Part shown: piece after piece, positions 32,714-44,665 of the stretch
Numbering within the stretch: the stretch's first letter is position 1
How the letters are laid out: every line of letters starts with the position of its first letter
Source of the DNA: Moniliella sp. 'wahieum'
Lineage: Eukaryota; Basidiomycota; Moniliellomycetes; Moniliellales; Moniliellaceae
Length of the DNA stretch: 64,000 nucleotides
NCBI GenBank assembly: GCA_003971905.1
Contig: RSEE01000086.1
Span: 1-64,000 of the forward strand
Direction of reading: 5' to 3'
Made by a program: the position numbers and the translations under genes
Notes under the pieces: model-generated
The model's database searches: none
The model's input: the letters and a program-made list of their open reading frames with translations, nothing else
What the model was told of the DNA's origin: nothing

Positions 32714-35216
32714 ATGCGCACGATGAGCAAGTGAAGATGCAGCCACCCTTTTTTGTCCAGGTTTTGTACCCCTGCCGCCGACGGATCAACGTTGTGCCCG
32801 GCGAGCAGGGCGAGGTGCTGCATGCCTTCTCCTCCTCGGGATGGTGGGATGTGGTCTTCCCCCGTCCCGAAGGCGCAATGCGCGGCTGGGTCCCCAAGAG
32901 CTATGTGTCTCCACTCTACGAGCACGAGGAGCACCGAGGGAGCAGACCACCTCTCCCCGCCCCCCTGCTCAGCTCAAGATGAGCCCAAGAAGAGCACGCC
33001 CAAAGCACGGCATGAACGATCCCCATCCTTATCCTTATCCTCATCCATATCCTCATCCTCATCTTCATCTCCATCACCATCCCCATCTCTATCCCCATCC
33101 CCATCCCAGTCTCGCATGCAAGAACGAGAACAGAACACTACTCACCTCACCCCCCCTCTCATCAATTCCCCAATCACGACAACAATCACGACCCTCGACC
33201 GATCCCAACGCATCTCGCCATTCGCTGGCTCAGCATGTCCTCACACAGGCCAACGCAACCACGCCGATCCGGAATCGATCACCCGGCTGGCAGAGGCTCA
33301 GATACGGTAGCCCATGCGATGGCGAACTTTGTCTACTACTTCAACGGTGGTGGTGGCGAGTTGGGTGCGGCGCTGACCAGCGTTACCCATTCCCTCACCC
33401 ACCTCTTGCCGCGGCCGAGCAGGCCAAGCGCGTGCAACCCGGTCTCGGAGACGGAGTCTGGGCGGGTCTGGCGCTGTTGTGTGCCGAGGTGGACCGCGCA
33501 CGACTCACCTCCATCTCTCTGTGCACCACTTTCTCTTGTCGGGAACAGGGTGGCGTCGATACGATCGAAGCGCTGGGCTGTTCGGTCATCTCAAGCTCCA
33601 CACTACCCTTCTCCTACGGGCAACCAGCAGGCTCAGCAGTGCGTTGGACTATGCTCTGGGCCAGTACGGGTTGGTAAGCAACAAGGATAGCGGCACGGGC
33701 GTGGGTTTTGACGTCGGAGCCGGTCCCGGGACGGGGCTTGTGATCAAAGCAAGAGCGGGCCGTCGCAGTGCGAGTGGAGAAGAGGCGATGGTGGAAGAGC
33801 CGTGGATGCGAGGGATGTGCGATGGGCAGCAATCTCAAGTGTCCAAACAGGAACAGGAGCAGGAGCAAGAACAAGAACAAGAACAAGAACAGGAGCAGGA
33901 GCGAGAGTTGGAGCAGGAAGAACTGGGACCAGATATGGACGAAACTCGTCTCCCTCTCCCGACGTCTCTTTGCGTCTGGCCCTGACCCCACGGGAGGGAA
34001 CGCGACGCCCGCTTCGGTCGTTCCTGATTCGCCCTCCTTCCCACCGCCCGACTCGCCGCTCGTTCCCGTCCCGCCCGCGGACCTGATTCTGCAAGAAGGG
34101 GAGGTGCGCGGAGGCACGCCGCGGCGTTGTTGGCCTACCTTGTGGACGGGCAAGACGAGCGGTTTGTCCATTGCCTTTTTTCACGTTCCGTGCCTTCCTC
34201 TCGCCCGAGGAAATGGTGCGCGGCCTGCTTCTCACCACGACCTGGGCTGGAGGGTACGGCGGCAGGTACGTAAGTTGTTGGAAGTCTTTCTCCCCTATCA
34301 GCGGGAGGAGGATGGTGTGAGTGGGTTGCTGGAGGCAGCGCTGGGACCGTTGCCGCTCGACCCGCCTGCTGCGCCGGTCGCGCTGGCCACCGCGCCCGAG
34401 GGGATGCGGCTGCTGGACGTTGACCCGCAGCAGTTGGCGCGCCAACTGACCTTGCTGGAACACGAGCTGTATGCGCAAATCCGGCCGCGCGAGTGTGTGG
34501 ACAAGGCGTGGTCGGGGGACGGGGAGAGTGGCGTGCGGCGGTGCATTGCCTTTTCCAACGCGGTGGGGGCCTGGGTGATCCACACGGTGCTCAGCAGCGA
34601 TGCGACGCAAGGGCGGGCGCTGTTGGTGCGCCACCTGATCGCCATGGCGACGCACTGCTTTGAGCTGCGCAACTACGGCTCGGTCATGTCGCTGCTCAGT
34701 GGCCTGTCGGCGTCGCCGCTCGCGCGGCTACGGCGCACATGGGCCAAAGTCAACCCGCGCGCGCTCACCCAACTCCACACGCTCCAAACCGAGATGGACT
34801 CGAGCAAAAACTTTCAGCGCTACCGCCGTCGCCTGGAGCAGGGCGGCCTGCCCTTCCTCGGCGTCCACCTCACCGACCTCACCTTCCTGGCCGATGGCAA
34901 CCCCACCTACCTCCCCGACGGCAAGGTCAACTTCACCAAGTGCCTGCGCACCACCCAGGTCATCCACCATCTCCTCGGCGCAGCAAACTCAGTGCGTATC
35001 CTCCCTCTCCTCTTCCTCCCTGTGCCTGAGCTGAACTGACCTCCTGCGTACAGGTACCCCTTCCCGGCGCACCAGGGCGTCCAAGCGTTCCTGCAGGCCT
35101 CGATGCGCGATTTGCCCGAAGAAGAGGCGCTGTATGAGCGCTCGCTTCAGCTCGAGCCGCGGGACCAAGGCGACGACCGGATCGCGAGTTTGCTCTTACA
35201 TAGTGGCTTCTTATAA
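32714..35216 (+). CDS. Cdc25-type Ras guanine nucleotide exchange factor with SH3 domain
   Basis: Exchanges GDP for GTP on Ras and so feeds adenylate cyclase and growth control. Near the start is an SH3 domain: FFVQVLYPCRRRINVVPGEQ, then SSSGWWDVVF and RGWVPKSYVSPLYE. Next come a Ser/Pro simple-repeat linker (33020-33115), a segment LLLRATSRLSSALDYALGQY, an (EQ)n tract at 33846-33909, a REM-like region starting DLILQEGEVRGGTP at about 34080, and the RasGEF catalytic domain from about 34430: LARQLTLLEHELYAQIRP, NYGSVMSLLSGLSASPLARL, PFLGVHLTDLTFLADGNP and, after an intron at about 34990-35053, FPAHQGVQAFLQ to the closing RIASLLLHSGFL. The stop at 35216 is firm. The start is not: ATG 32714 needs a one-base step to reach the SH3 frame, and ATG 32737 is in frame. 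Other single-base steps occur around the REM region. Confidence 0.85.
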
Positions 35217-35811
35217 TACCAATTTCTCTCCACGGATGTTCTCCTTGGACGTGCGGTCGCTGGAGTCACTGGGGTGCTGGCCCTGCACTGTGGCCGTGCC
35301 TGCCCTGCAGCGTGACCGAGCAGGCAAGCTAGCGCATGGCACATGTACATGTTCACCTTCTGTAGCGGGATCGACTACAAAAACTCGTTGAGGCGCTCAC
35401 TGGGATGAGGTAGGAGAGAAGAACAAGAGGGAAGCAGCTGGTCATCGGCCACCGATCACATCGATGCGACAGACGGACGATCAGGCAATACGAGCAGATG
35501 GCTTGTCGGCCCCATGGTCTAAAGGTGGCATGGGGGCAAGGCATAATCAGTTCATCAATGTGTTCATATGTCTAGTCTGGTCTGCAGTGCGGCTACGGAG
35601 CCGAGGTAGGTCAAGGCAGGGACAATATCTGTAGACCAGTGATAGTAAACGTCTCTGGGGCGCGTAGGCAAGGGAAGGGAGAGGGAGCAGGAACGGGAAC
35701 GGGAATGGGGACGGAAAGAGAAGATAAGAGTTAGAGGGAGGGGGAGAAAGAGGGTATGAAAGCAGGGTTCTACAACGGGCGTTGCAGAGTACCCTGAGGC
35801 TTGATGCAAGC
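35217..35811. other. Convergent 3' spacer
   Basis: Gap between convergent RasGEF and TVP38 genes. It holds a GGGAACGGGAA/GAGAGGGAG purine-rich stretch at 35670-35750 and no gene. Confidence 0.5.
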
Positions 35812-37531
35812 TTAATATTGCGGGGGTCCAAACCGGGCGCCGGGGGCATTGTAGGCCCTCCCCCCCCCCGCCGCGGGGGTTGGAGTTCGGGGGAGTGGAC
35901 AATCACGTCGGGCACAGGGGCGTAGGTAGTAGTGACCTCCTCCCCGGGAAGGCTTCCGGCGGTGGGGCAAAGGCATGGGCAGGGTACTCGTTGGCGCTGG
36001 GCAAAACGGCGTGCGGGTGGACTTGTGGCCGACGAGGAAGCGCTTGAACCGTTGTCCCATGCTGAGGGTGTGGTCGCGCGGCGGTGGCGCGCCTTCGGGG
36101 TCGATCTCGTCCATCTTTACTTTGGGGTCGGCGAGCGGGTCCGAGGTGCGTGCCTTGACCAGCAGTCGGTATCGCCGGTCGCGCATCGTGGCCTGGACCA
36201 GCGGTCGTACCTTGGCCATGCGGTGGTAGATGTACCACATGGAGCCTAGCGTCAGCGCCAGGCCGAAGAGCAGGACAATGTACTTGACCACTTTGCTGGC
36301 CGTTGTCTCTCCGCCGTTGGTCTGCTGCATCACGTAGCCAAGGTAGACCACCTCGAGCTGTTTGGGCAACGACAGGATACAGCCCACGAGAAAGATCCAG
36401 AAGCCCATGCCGACTGTGGCAAAAACGGCCGTGGTAAAGTGCCCTGGGATGGCAGAGAGACGAGCAAGGACAATGATCCACAGCCGCCCGCCCTCGCGGA
36501 CAATGTGGGCCATACAGGCATAGTCGAGGCTCTTGCGCTCAAACTTGCGCGCATGACCCGAGAGGAACGTTTTGAACGCATAGTTTGCCAATTTCTCCGA
36601 GCAGCGTGCCCAAGGCCAAAATGCCAAACCCTTTCCACAGCCCCCACACAAGGCCCACCAGCACACCCACAATTTCGTGTCCAAACAAGGGTGGGAAGGA
36701 GATGATGAAGAGCAGTGCGACGGGATGAGCCAGCCAGCGGTCAAATCGCGCATCTTGGTGGTCAAGGGGGTGAGCCACTTGACAATTTGGCTGTGGAAGA
36801 CGGTCATGAGAATGGTGAGGACAATGATGAGAGTGATGATCAAGTACCAATCTGGAAGGTGCGGGGGGAAGGGTCAGCCATTAGGGAGGCGCGGAGGGGG
36901 GGCATATGGGAGTGGGCGGAGGGGGAACGTACACCAGTACTTCCACTGGACGTATGCACGCCAGTTGCGGGCGAGGTCGCGGGCCTTGTGGCGCAGACGC
37001 TTTGGGGCCTGGTCCAGGTCTTTGGGGAAGGCGTCAAAGACACGTCGTTGTGCGTCGTTGAGGCGGGCGCGGTCGACCGGCCTGCCCATCGAAGGCGGGT
37101 AGACGCCGTCCTTGGGCTCGGCGTCGTCATAGCCCACGTCGCCATAGCGTGAGGGCACGGTGGGGCCAGCAGGCTCGAGGGCAAAGGCGTCCTCCTCGTC
37201 GGAAGCATCGTGGCCGTCGAGGTCGGGGCTGGGCGGGTAGGCGCCGTTGTAGGCGTACTGGTCATAGGGCTTGGGCTCGTCGGATGACTTGGCCTTGGCG
37301 GGGTCGGCGTGGAGCGCAAAGGGGTCGTCGTCGTCGAGCGCATAGCGGTCGGGGTCGGCGTAGGGGGCGGGGTAGGCGTCGGGCGGGGAGGGGGCGGCTG
37401 GGTGCTGGTGGTAGCCAAAGGCAAGGTCGTCGTCGGTGTATGCGGCGGGGGGCGGGGGCGGGGCGGCGGGGCGGGGCGGGCGGTGTTGAGGGCGGCGCTG
37501 GCGGCAGCTCAGCAGCCGCGTTGGCATTCAT
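35812..37531 (-). CDS. Tvp38-family Golgi membrane protein (SNARE-associated/DedA domain)
   Basis: A Golgi-vesicle membrane protein of the VTT/DedA-type family linked to membrane traffic and lipid balance. The N-terminal ~190 residues are an acidic, Tyr/Pro/Asp-rich cytosolic arm (DDDLAFGYHQ, PYADPDRYALDDDDPF), ending in QRRVFDAFPKDLDQAPKRLR and RNWRAYVQWKYW. An 81-nt intron (36932-36852, GTACGT donor, CAG acceptor) joins to YLIITLIIVLTILMTVF (TM1). Then come a second hydrophobic block (GWLIPVALLFIISFPPLFG), the family core LARLSAIPGHFTTAVFATVG, further TM segments ILSLPKQLEVVYLGY and KVVKYIVLLFGLALTLG, and a basic tail. It ends GARFGPPQY at 35812. Single-base steps lie in the first codons (ATG 37531 versus frame from 37527), near 36710 and 36600, and in the tail. 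About 560 residues. Divergent from F-box gene B, sharing a promoter with two CRE palindromes. Confidence 0.82.
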
Positions 37532-37797
37532 GGTGGAGGTGGTGGGGTGGGGTGAGCTGGTGGGGGCGGCTGCGCGCTGGCTGGCGCTGGTGTGGCGCGG
37601 GCGACTGGGTTAAGTAGCAGCAGCAGACAGCCTCGGCCCGAGTTTGCTGGCTCACGTGACGCACCCGATGCGGTGCACTCGAGGGAGCGTCACCGGTCAC
37701 CCATCGACCGCTGCGGCTGCGCGGCGTGAACCCACCCCACAGGCGCCCTGCCCCCCTGCTGCCCGCACATCACCCGCCACGTCACCGCATGTCACAC

Positions 37798-37854
37798 TGA
37801 CGTCACAGCGCCAGGCGCCCTGGCTCACATAAGCAGCAGGGCCATCTGACGTCA
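37798..37854. promoter_or_regulatory. Two CRE palindromes in the TVP38/F-box B divergent promoter
   Basis: Perfect TGACGTCA sites at 37798-37805 and 37847-37854, 49 bp apart, in the 517-bp gap between two divergent start codons. TGACGTCA is the binding site of CREB/ATF-type bZIP factors. A CACGTG E-box lies nearby at about 37652-37657. Confidence 0.65.
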
Positions 37855-38048
37855 GCGCTAGGTAGCACGCTCCCACAGGCAACCCTAGCGCCACGAGGTT
37901 ATCTCGTTGGGGTGCGGGGCAGGCACCGCAGCCGCAGGGGTGCTTTAGTGCGCAACACACTAACACACTGCGCCCTGCCCCCTCCACTCCGCCGCCTTTC
38001 TTCGCCGCCGCCTCCACCTGTCCACCGCCACCATCTCCCCCTGCGCCC

Positions 38049-40538
38049 ATGCTCAGCCGTCTGCTGCTCGATGTGGTCATCGACGTCATCTGCGCCGGCG
38101 TGCTGGACGTGCGCGAGATTGTGCACCTCGGCGCACTCAACCGCCGCTTCCATGCCCTGCTCCACGACGACCGCCTCTGGGCCCGCCTCGCCCGCCAGTG
38201 GTGCCTCGATCTCGACGGCCCCATGCCCCCGCTCCACCGCTTCCTCGCCACCCGCGCCGCCTCCGACGAGACTGGCAGCTGGTCTAGTCTCCTCCGCTCG
38301 TCGCGACGCGGTGCTCCTCTACGAACACTCGGCTCGCCAATGCGGCCGCACCCTCGGCCCGCCGTCCCGCCTCCCCTGTCCAGCCCCCTTTCCCACCGTC
38401 CAACATTTTTTCCCACTTGCCTTGGAGGAGGCAGTGCATGGCATGATTGTCGTTCCGTCGCATGATCTCCTCGTCGTGTGGCTTTCCCAAACGATCATGG
38501 CGTACGGTCTATCCACCACCACCAGCGTCGATGGTCCTGGCGCCTGCCTCCTGCCCACCAGCCGACCCAACCGACCCAAGCGCCCGAAGCTCCCTTGCGC
38601 TGAAAACCGTGTCGGCCGAGGGAGATTACCTAGTGGCCCATGTCCGTCAGGCAGAAGGAACGCTGCTGAGATACTTTTATGTTTTCCGTCATACCTGCGC
38701 CGTCGCCCCAGCCGGCACTAACCCCACCTCACCTACCGCCTTACTCGCAGGCCGTGACCCACACCTACACCCTCACGCACCCGCTGGTCTCTCCCCTCCG
38801 TCCTCTTCCTCCAACAACACTCTGTCCTACGATGTCGGTCAAGCCCACGACGACGCCACCAAGCATTCATCCTCGTCTTCGCCGCCCGAAGCGGACACGG
38901 AGCTCTATCGACTGCTCGGTGTGATCGAACTGGAGCAGTCTGTACCGAACGCCAAACTGATTCTGCCCTGGCTGGTAGTGTGGCGCAAGTTTACATTTGA
39001 GTACTATGACCTCGAGACCCAACAATTGGCTTGCACTACCACCCGGATCTGCACTGGTGGCTCGATCCAAAAGATGAAAGTAACGAGATCACCCCCGTTC
39101 CTGCTCACCTACACGATGCACGTGCCAACCGGGACCGTGACGATACGGGGCGGTACGCCTACGCACAGCCACGGTCCATCTTGGCATATGACGTCAATGC
39201 GGCCACGGACGAAATGTACCTGCTCGTGTCTCTTATCTGGTTTGGCGTGAGCCAGCGGACAATGGCAGCAGTATGTTGCGATCGCCTGACGGGGCAGCGC
39301 AAGTGGTTTGTCCTTCGTGATTTTACGCCGGACCCCCTCCCGGCAAAAATGCTGCACCAACAAGTGTACGATGTGTTTATGCCCTTGGCGCATCGGGTCG
39401 AACAACCGGACCGTACCCATGCAACCCCCTTTATGTATCCGAGTGAACTCAGCCCCATCCAGCAGCGAGACCTAGCCCCACACCCGTCGGTCGTACGCGG
39501 TTACAATGGGCGACCCTTGCCTCGGGCGGTACAGGGGTGCCTAGTCCCCTCTCCCATCCCGAACACGAACGACCCGCGGGCATCGAACGATCGCGCCTGT
39601 GTCACCCTCGACCGGGAGACCGATGCGATCGCCTTCTATGCCGATCCGATCTTGATGCTTGTTCGGCGGTACCCCAAGCGGCCTGGGACGCATCCCTCGG
39701 CCCATGCGACAGCCGAGGGTCAACAGGGGCAAGACGAACGAGACCAAGGGTGGGAAAGGGTCAAGACGAACCACCATTCCAGCCACAAGGCAGAGAAGGA
39801 AGCAACCGAGTTGGTGGCGACCATGTTGAAGCTGCGGCAACAACGTTCGATCGGTACCGGTTCGGATTTCGTCTCTGTCAATTCATTTTGCTCGGCTGCT
39901 GGGGGCCGGGTGTTTTGGGGCAACCCCAACACGCTGCCCGTCTTGGTGGACTATACCTCGGCCCAGCGGCCCGTGACATTCGCGTGATTGGGCTGGGCGG
40001 TCCACGGCACCCTAGCCCGTTCGAAGTGCAGCGGGAGCTGGAGCGGTCGGGCAAATCCAACGCGCCCCACGCTGACTTTTACGATGCGCATGCGTGGGTG
40101 CAGGAGGACAGCGCAGGAAAGGAGATGGACGGGTACCTAGCGAGTCAAACGGCGTGGATCCGACGTGCGATCGAGGGGGAGACCAAGTACACGGGCGACG
40201 CGCAACTGACCAGTTCAGCCGCCTATGTCATGGGCAATTTCTTCTCCCGGCCTCACTCGGGATCCAAACTGGTGCACTTTGTACGGTGCTGGGACCTGAC
40301 CACCTCGGCGCTCTTATCTCTTGCCCGCCCAAAGCTGCTTCGGTCTTGGGCAAGCGGACTCACATCCCCTGTCCGCCGCGCCAAGAAGTGTACCTGGGCG
40401 AAGCACAAGCCCAACGCAAACGCTCCGCTCGCACCGGCCGGCACGAACGCTTCGGACGCGCTTGAGGTGGTTCCCTGGTCACTGATTACTTGGTTGGTCC
40501 TGCGCCGAGAAGCAGGACAACGGCTTGATTGGGAATAG
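38049..40538 (+). CDS. F-box protein B
   Basis: Opens directly with an F-box: LLLDVVIDVICAGVLDVREI, VHLGALNRRFHALLHDDRLW, ARLARQWCLDLDGP. It probably binds Skp1 as an SCF substrate receptor, target unknown. The remaining ~700 residues are beta-rich and propeller-like: MIVVPSHDLLVVWLSQTIMA, AEGDYLVAHVRQAEGTLLRY, LILPWLVVWRKFTFEYYDLE, WLDPKDESNEITPVPAHLHD, DEMYLLVSLIWFGVSQRTMA, CCDRLTGQRKWFVLRDF, GSDFVSVNSFCSAAGGRVFW, then RDIRVIGLGGPRHPSPFEVQ and SKLVHFVRCWDL. No clear intron. The frame moves by one base at about 38270, 38590, 39020 and 39960; the rest reads well, so the gene is probably intact. The stop at 40538 is the end of the last protein-like frame and is less certain. It shares the N-terminal F-box plan with gene A at 5-8 kb, but I cannot show close paralogy. 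Confidence 0.7.
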
Positions 40539-40943
40539 GAATGGTATTTACATGTATGGGCCCGAGGGGCAACAACATCCGAAAGGGAGGGGGGGGGGAG
40601 GGGGGGTGGAAGAGACGAGAGGCAGGCGCTGAATATTGAATGGGCTTCGGCTGGTGCGGCTGGGCATGCGGCCCAGAGGAGCCCCGCAATTTACCCCGCC
40701 AGTGCCTTTCCGCCGTGACTAATTTTTTTTCAACCTTCATTCCGCGCAGTCGCCGTAACGCCCGATGTCGTCCAATCGCCACTACTGCTCGCCTGTTCTC
40801 TCGGCTGACGGCAGTGTCGGGCTCTTCGTCTGATCCTGCAGCACAAACAAGTACACACGCATGCAAGTGCGCGCTGGCTACAAACGATATCAGTCGGTTC
40901 CGACCGGTGGCGGCGAGGGGGGAGGGGGGACAGAATGGATGTG
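40539..40943. other. Convergent spacer
   Basis: Gap between F-box B and PBDC1, with a G-rich run at about 40580-40610. No gene or RNA seen. Confidence 0.5.
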
Positions 40944-41544
40944 TTATGACTGAGCAGGGGCGTCGGCGGTGGCCTTGGCCTTGGCAGCCTTTCTCTCTTC
41001 GACGGCCTTGTCAAACACCCAGTCGTTCAGCCCATGGCGGTTCCGCGCAATCTCAAAGATGTAGAACTGCATCTTGGGCACAAAGATGGTGTTGGTCTGC
41101 GTGTACTCGTCGCGGCTGTCCACGCGCAGGAGCGAGGCCAGGTTAAAGTCGGCCACTGCACGGGGTGCGCCAGGCAACAAAAAAAGGGAATGGGATGCAT
41201 CATGGTCAGTATTTCCTGTTGGTCCCTGGTGGTCCCAGGTGGTCCCAGGTGGACTTGGGTCCTGGTACAAGTAAGCACGACATACCTTTCTTTTCGTACT
41301 CCATGATCCACTCGCGCCAACGCGGCTTGTTCTGCGCCGACTTGATCTCGTCCTCGTCCAGCTTCTGCACGCGCTCGGCCGAGGTGTACTCGGGGAAGAC
41401 CTGGAGGAAGTGCGCATACATGTCGTCGTCCAGTCTAGAGGGAGCGGAATGCGGGCAATGGTTAGATGGTGCACTCAATACGCAGACGCAGATGCAGATG
41501 CAGACGCAGATGCAGACGCAGGCCAGATGCAGACGCAGACGCAA

Positions 41545-41575
<31 letters not shown>

Positions 41576-41789
41576 TGCAAACGCAGACGCAGACGCAGAC
41601 GCCAACAAAGAGGGCAGGTCAGGGGAGGCAGACAACATACTTGGTCAGACGGAGCTTGCTGCCCTTGATCTTGGTGAGCAGGCTCCAGTAAGTCTCGGAC
41701 TGCTCCACGGCCTGGACAGCCATCCGCATCTCAAACGCCTCGGCGTTCTGGACGTCCTCGGGGTTCATGCCAGCGACAGTGGAGGACAT
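40944..41789 (-). CDS. PBDC1-family protein (yeast YPL225W-like), three exons, intact
   Basis: A small conserved eukaryotic cytosolic protein of the PBDC1 family; the yeast member is a chaperone-like factor that helps newly made translation elongation factor eEF1A fold. Exons 41789-41641, 41434-41286 and 41155-40944 give exactly 170 codons (169 residues). Introns are 206 nt and 130 nt with GTATGT donors and TAG/CAG acceptors, and phases match. The protein starts MSSTVAGMNPEDVQNAEAFE and has the family blocks YWSLLTKIKGSKLRLTK, DDDMYAHFLQVFPEYTSAER, EIKSAQNKPRWREWI, FNLASLLRVDSRDEYTQTNT and FYIFEIARNRHGLNDW, then a Lys/Ala-rich tail. Intron 1 carries an (AGACGC)n microsatellite. This gene has no frame problem, a useful control for the indel-bearing neighbours. 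A CRE site lies 88 bp upstream. Confidence 0.93.
41480..41602. repeat. (GCAGAC/GCAGAT)n microsatellite in PBDC1 intron 1
   Basis: About twenty hexamer units fill much of the 206-nt intron. It is open in several frames, producing DADADA-like or TQTQTQ-like spurious peptides. Confidence 0.9.
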
Positions 41790-42369
41790 GCTGGGCACAC
41801 AGTGGCGATGGTGGAGGAGCAGCAAGCTACCTGTCCCGCGCGGCAAGTGGCTAGTGGCGGGCCGCCCGCTGAGTCCTGACGTCATCCATCGCGGACGCAG
41901 GATGAAGATGAAGTAATGCATGCCGCCCCAATTGGGAATGTTAGTGCGAGCGGAATGCCACGGCGCGCAATTCCCACCAATTCCCCTGCTGGGCACCCCA
42001 GCCCAGCGCCAGCCACCAGGTTCCCCAGGCGGTGTGACATGTGATTAACAGCTACACTGGTCAGCTGGCCAGGCCCAGTCAGTCGGTCCATCCGCCGGTG
42101 CGTCCCGTCGCGCTGGCCACTCCCAAGTCGCGCCGCTGTCCTTGGCGACGCAGCCTATAACCCATCGGGCCCTCGGTGGGGTCTGCTCCCATGTTCCCAT
42201 GGTGCCCACTGTGGTTCCCTCTCTCTGGCCTGTACCATCTACCCTACCTCTCTCGCCTCTCGTGTGGAAACCAACCAAAAGGTATGCATTTTGACCTGGC
42301 AGGCACGCCAGTGGAAGACCACCGGTTGGGCCTCAGGGTCGCGGACGCAGAGAAAGTGAAACGTGGCGC
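41790..42369. other. Upstream region of PBDC1
   Basis: Contains the CRE palindrome TGACGTCA at 41877-41884 and otherwise only short frames. The next gene's 3' end lies on its right. Confidence 0.5.
41877..41884. promoter_or_regulatory. CRE palindrome upstream of PBDC1
   Basis: Perfect TGACGTCA, 88 bp ahead of the PBDC1 start codon; possible bZIP (CREB/ATF) site. Confidence 0.55.
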
Positions 42370-44587
42370 TTAAGGCTGCCCAGTAAGCTTGGTCGTGGTG
42401 CCGGGTCGGCCGGCGGCGGGGCAGCCAAAGGTGGTGGGCGGTGGGTCGAAGAAGAACGGGGCTGGGTGGAAGACGAACGGTGGGGGACAGAAGGAGAGCG
42501 GTGGTGGGTAGAAGAAGAACGGTGAGGGGTAGAAGGAGAGTGATAGTGGGTAGAAGAAGAACGGTGGTGGGTAGAAGAAGAAACGGCGCGGAGCCGGGGC
42601 CGGGGCCGGCACGGTCGAAGTAGAAGTCACACTAGAGCCAGGGCCGTTGAGAAGAGGCTTGGCTGCTACCGCACCATTGCGGGCGGTCGGGGGTAGAAGA
42701 AGGTGTGGGGGGAGGCCGAGGCAGGGGCCGCAGCCGGGGCCGGGGCTGGGGCTGGGGCTGGGGCTGGAGTGGTGGATGCGGAAGGGGCCAAAGGAGGGGG
42801 TTGCGGGGGGTTCCGTGCTTCTTCCCCCCTTGGCGGGGACATGGGTGAGTCCAAGCCGGGATCCGCAGTGGGACTGTTGCATGGGCGGCAACGGGGGAAG
42901 ATGGAGAGCTAGGTCCCAAGGGACTTGGCTGCCGAGGCGGGGGCAAGAGGGAAGAAGAAGTGCTAATGCGGGGGCCCATGGACCAGGACCGTTCGAGCGA
43001 CGAGAGAGCGGTCCCAGGATTGGCGCGGTTCCACCCTGCCGAACCTTGCAACAGCGTGGGCGACGGGATGGAGCTAGGACGCGGTTTGGCTTCCTCCAAT
43101 TGGCGCATCATCTCCCTCGCGCTCCTTGGCGTCCCTTGGCACGAGCGGCGGCGCGCGCTGCGGCGCGAGCTGCCTCGGCCTCGGTCTCCGCCGCCTGGAC
43201 AAAAACATCTGGCGACTCGGTGCGTACCACGTCGTCACGTGGTGGCTCGTGGCGGGAAGCGCTGGAGATGCGGACAGCGGGGACGCGTACCGCGCGGCCC
43301 CGAGGGCGGCGGGGAGCGGACGCGCGGCAAAAGGCACTGGCGTTTCGTGGTGCGGCTGGTACAGACGCGAGGAGGGCAACTGTCTCGCGGCCAAGGTCTT
43401 GTCCTTTGATGTTTTCGCGCCGCGCTGGGCGACCAGGGCGGGGAATAGTCGGGCTGCTGCGCTCGCTCCAACATCGGCACACACTTGCCGCACGCACAGG
43501 CTGGGTTGAGTCGCTCGCGAACGGGCCATTTTCGTTCGGGAAGCACGGGCTCGGGCAGCTCGACCGGGGCCGTAACGGAACGAATGCGGGCCAGGGCGCC
43601 GCGCATCGACAAGCGCTTTGCCTTGCCCGGTGCAGGCGGCGGGAAACGGGGGGCGGCACGGGCGCAGGCGGCGGCGCAGGCGACAGGAGGGCCCACGGCT
43701 CGTTCCACCTCGCAGGCAGCGGTTGCACGAAGCCCACCATGCGCGTACCTGGGTCTCGATGGGCACAGGGGTCTGGTTGGGCTCCGGCGGGGCCGCCGGG
43801 GCGGGGCTGTGGGAGGCAGTGGGCGGGTTGCCCATGCTGGGAAAGGGGGACATCCTCCGAGTCCTCGGTGCCATCGGGCGTCGAGCCTTCCTCCTCCGAC
43901 TCGTCGCCGCCGCCCAGGTTGAGGGCCTGCATGACGGGCTTGGGGGTCAAAAGAGACGGACTGGGGGTGGGGCGATGGCCGCTGGTGGGGATGGAGAGAT
44001 TGCGGCCGTCGTGGTCGTGGTTGGTCGAGGTCGGGGTCGGGGTCGGGGTCGGGGTGGTGGTTATGGTGGTGGTGGTTGGAGGATCGTCGTCGGGTCAGAG
44101 ACGAGGGCTGCGGCAGGGTAATGATGCGCGGGTGGGGCTGCGCGTGGGCAGCGCATACACGGCAGCGGGAGCAGGGCCGCGGCGATGCCAGCCGGGCCAG
44201 ACGTGCCGGCGAGGGAGACCTGCGGCGACGAGCTGGGCGGGCGGGGCACAGTCGCGCTCCAGCTGGGCGAGGGGTCCTGGTCGTCGTCGTCGGGGGGGTC
44301 GGGGACGAGGCCCATGCCGGCGGCGTTCTTGGTGTTGTGGACGGTGAGTGCATAGCCGAGGCCGCGGCCGAGCTCGGAGTTCTGGACGGCATGCTGCGGG
44401 CGAGGGCGGCGTGGGCGGGGGCGAGGGCGCGAGGGCGGACGCGGCGGCGGCGGGGGGCGCGGCGGGCGGGGGCGGGGGCGCGGCCTGGAGCTCGGGGCGG
44501 TCGGGCGGGCGGTAGGGGGGTGCGGGGTGGTGGCCGTCCGTTGATCACGTCGACGAAGCCGACGAAGGCAACCGCCTTGGGCGCCAT
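42370..44587 (-). CDS. Proline-rich protein of unknown function with FFFYPPP repeat tail
   Basis: Starts at ATG 44587 with MAPKAVAFVGFVDVINGRPP, then a Pro/Arg-rich stretch, QNSELGRGLGYALTVHNTKN followed by a Pro/Asp patch, MQALNLGGGDESEEEGSTPD, ARIRSVTAPVELPEPVLPER, an Ala/Arg helix EAARAAARAAARAKGRQGAR, LLQGSAGWNRANPG, a (PQ)n-rich stretch, and a closing block of FFFYPPPFFFYPLSLSFYP-type repeats ending LTGQP at 42370. The pieces are protein-like but lie in changing frames, so indels or introns interrupt them. I do not recognise a family. Low-complexity, probably disordered; aromatic-proline repeats suggest a sticky or condensate-prone tail (inference). About 730 residues. A long plus-strand frame over the same DNA is a GC-driven shadow. 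Divergent from the VPS9 gene with a CRE site between. Confidence 0.45.
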
Positions 44588-44665
44588 GATGGGGGGGCGG
44601 GGGGGTTGGCTGCAAAGGGTAAACTAGAAACGCCGATTGGCAGACTGCGCACCCCGCCTGCCCGC

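Noticed and set aside
42647-44347. 566-codon plus-strand open frame, the longest in the window
   Set aside because: It is the antisense of the proline-rich gene in very GC-rich DNA, is Arg/Gly-rich throughout and shows no domain.
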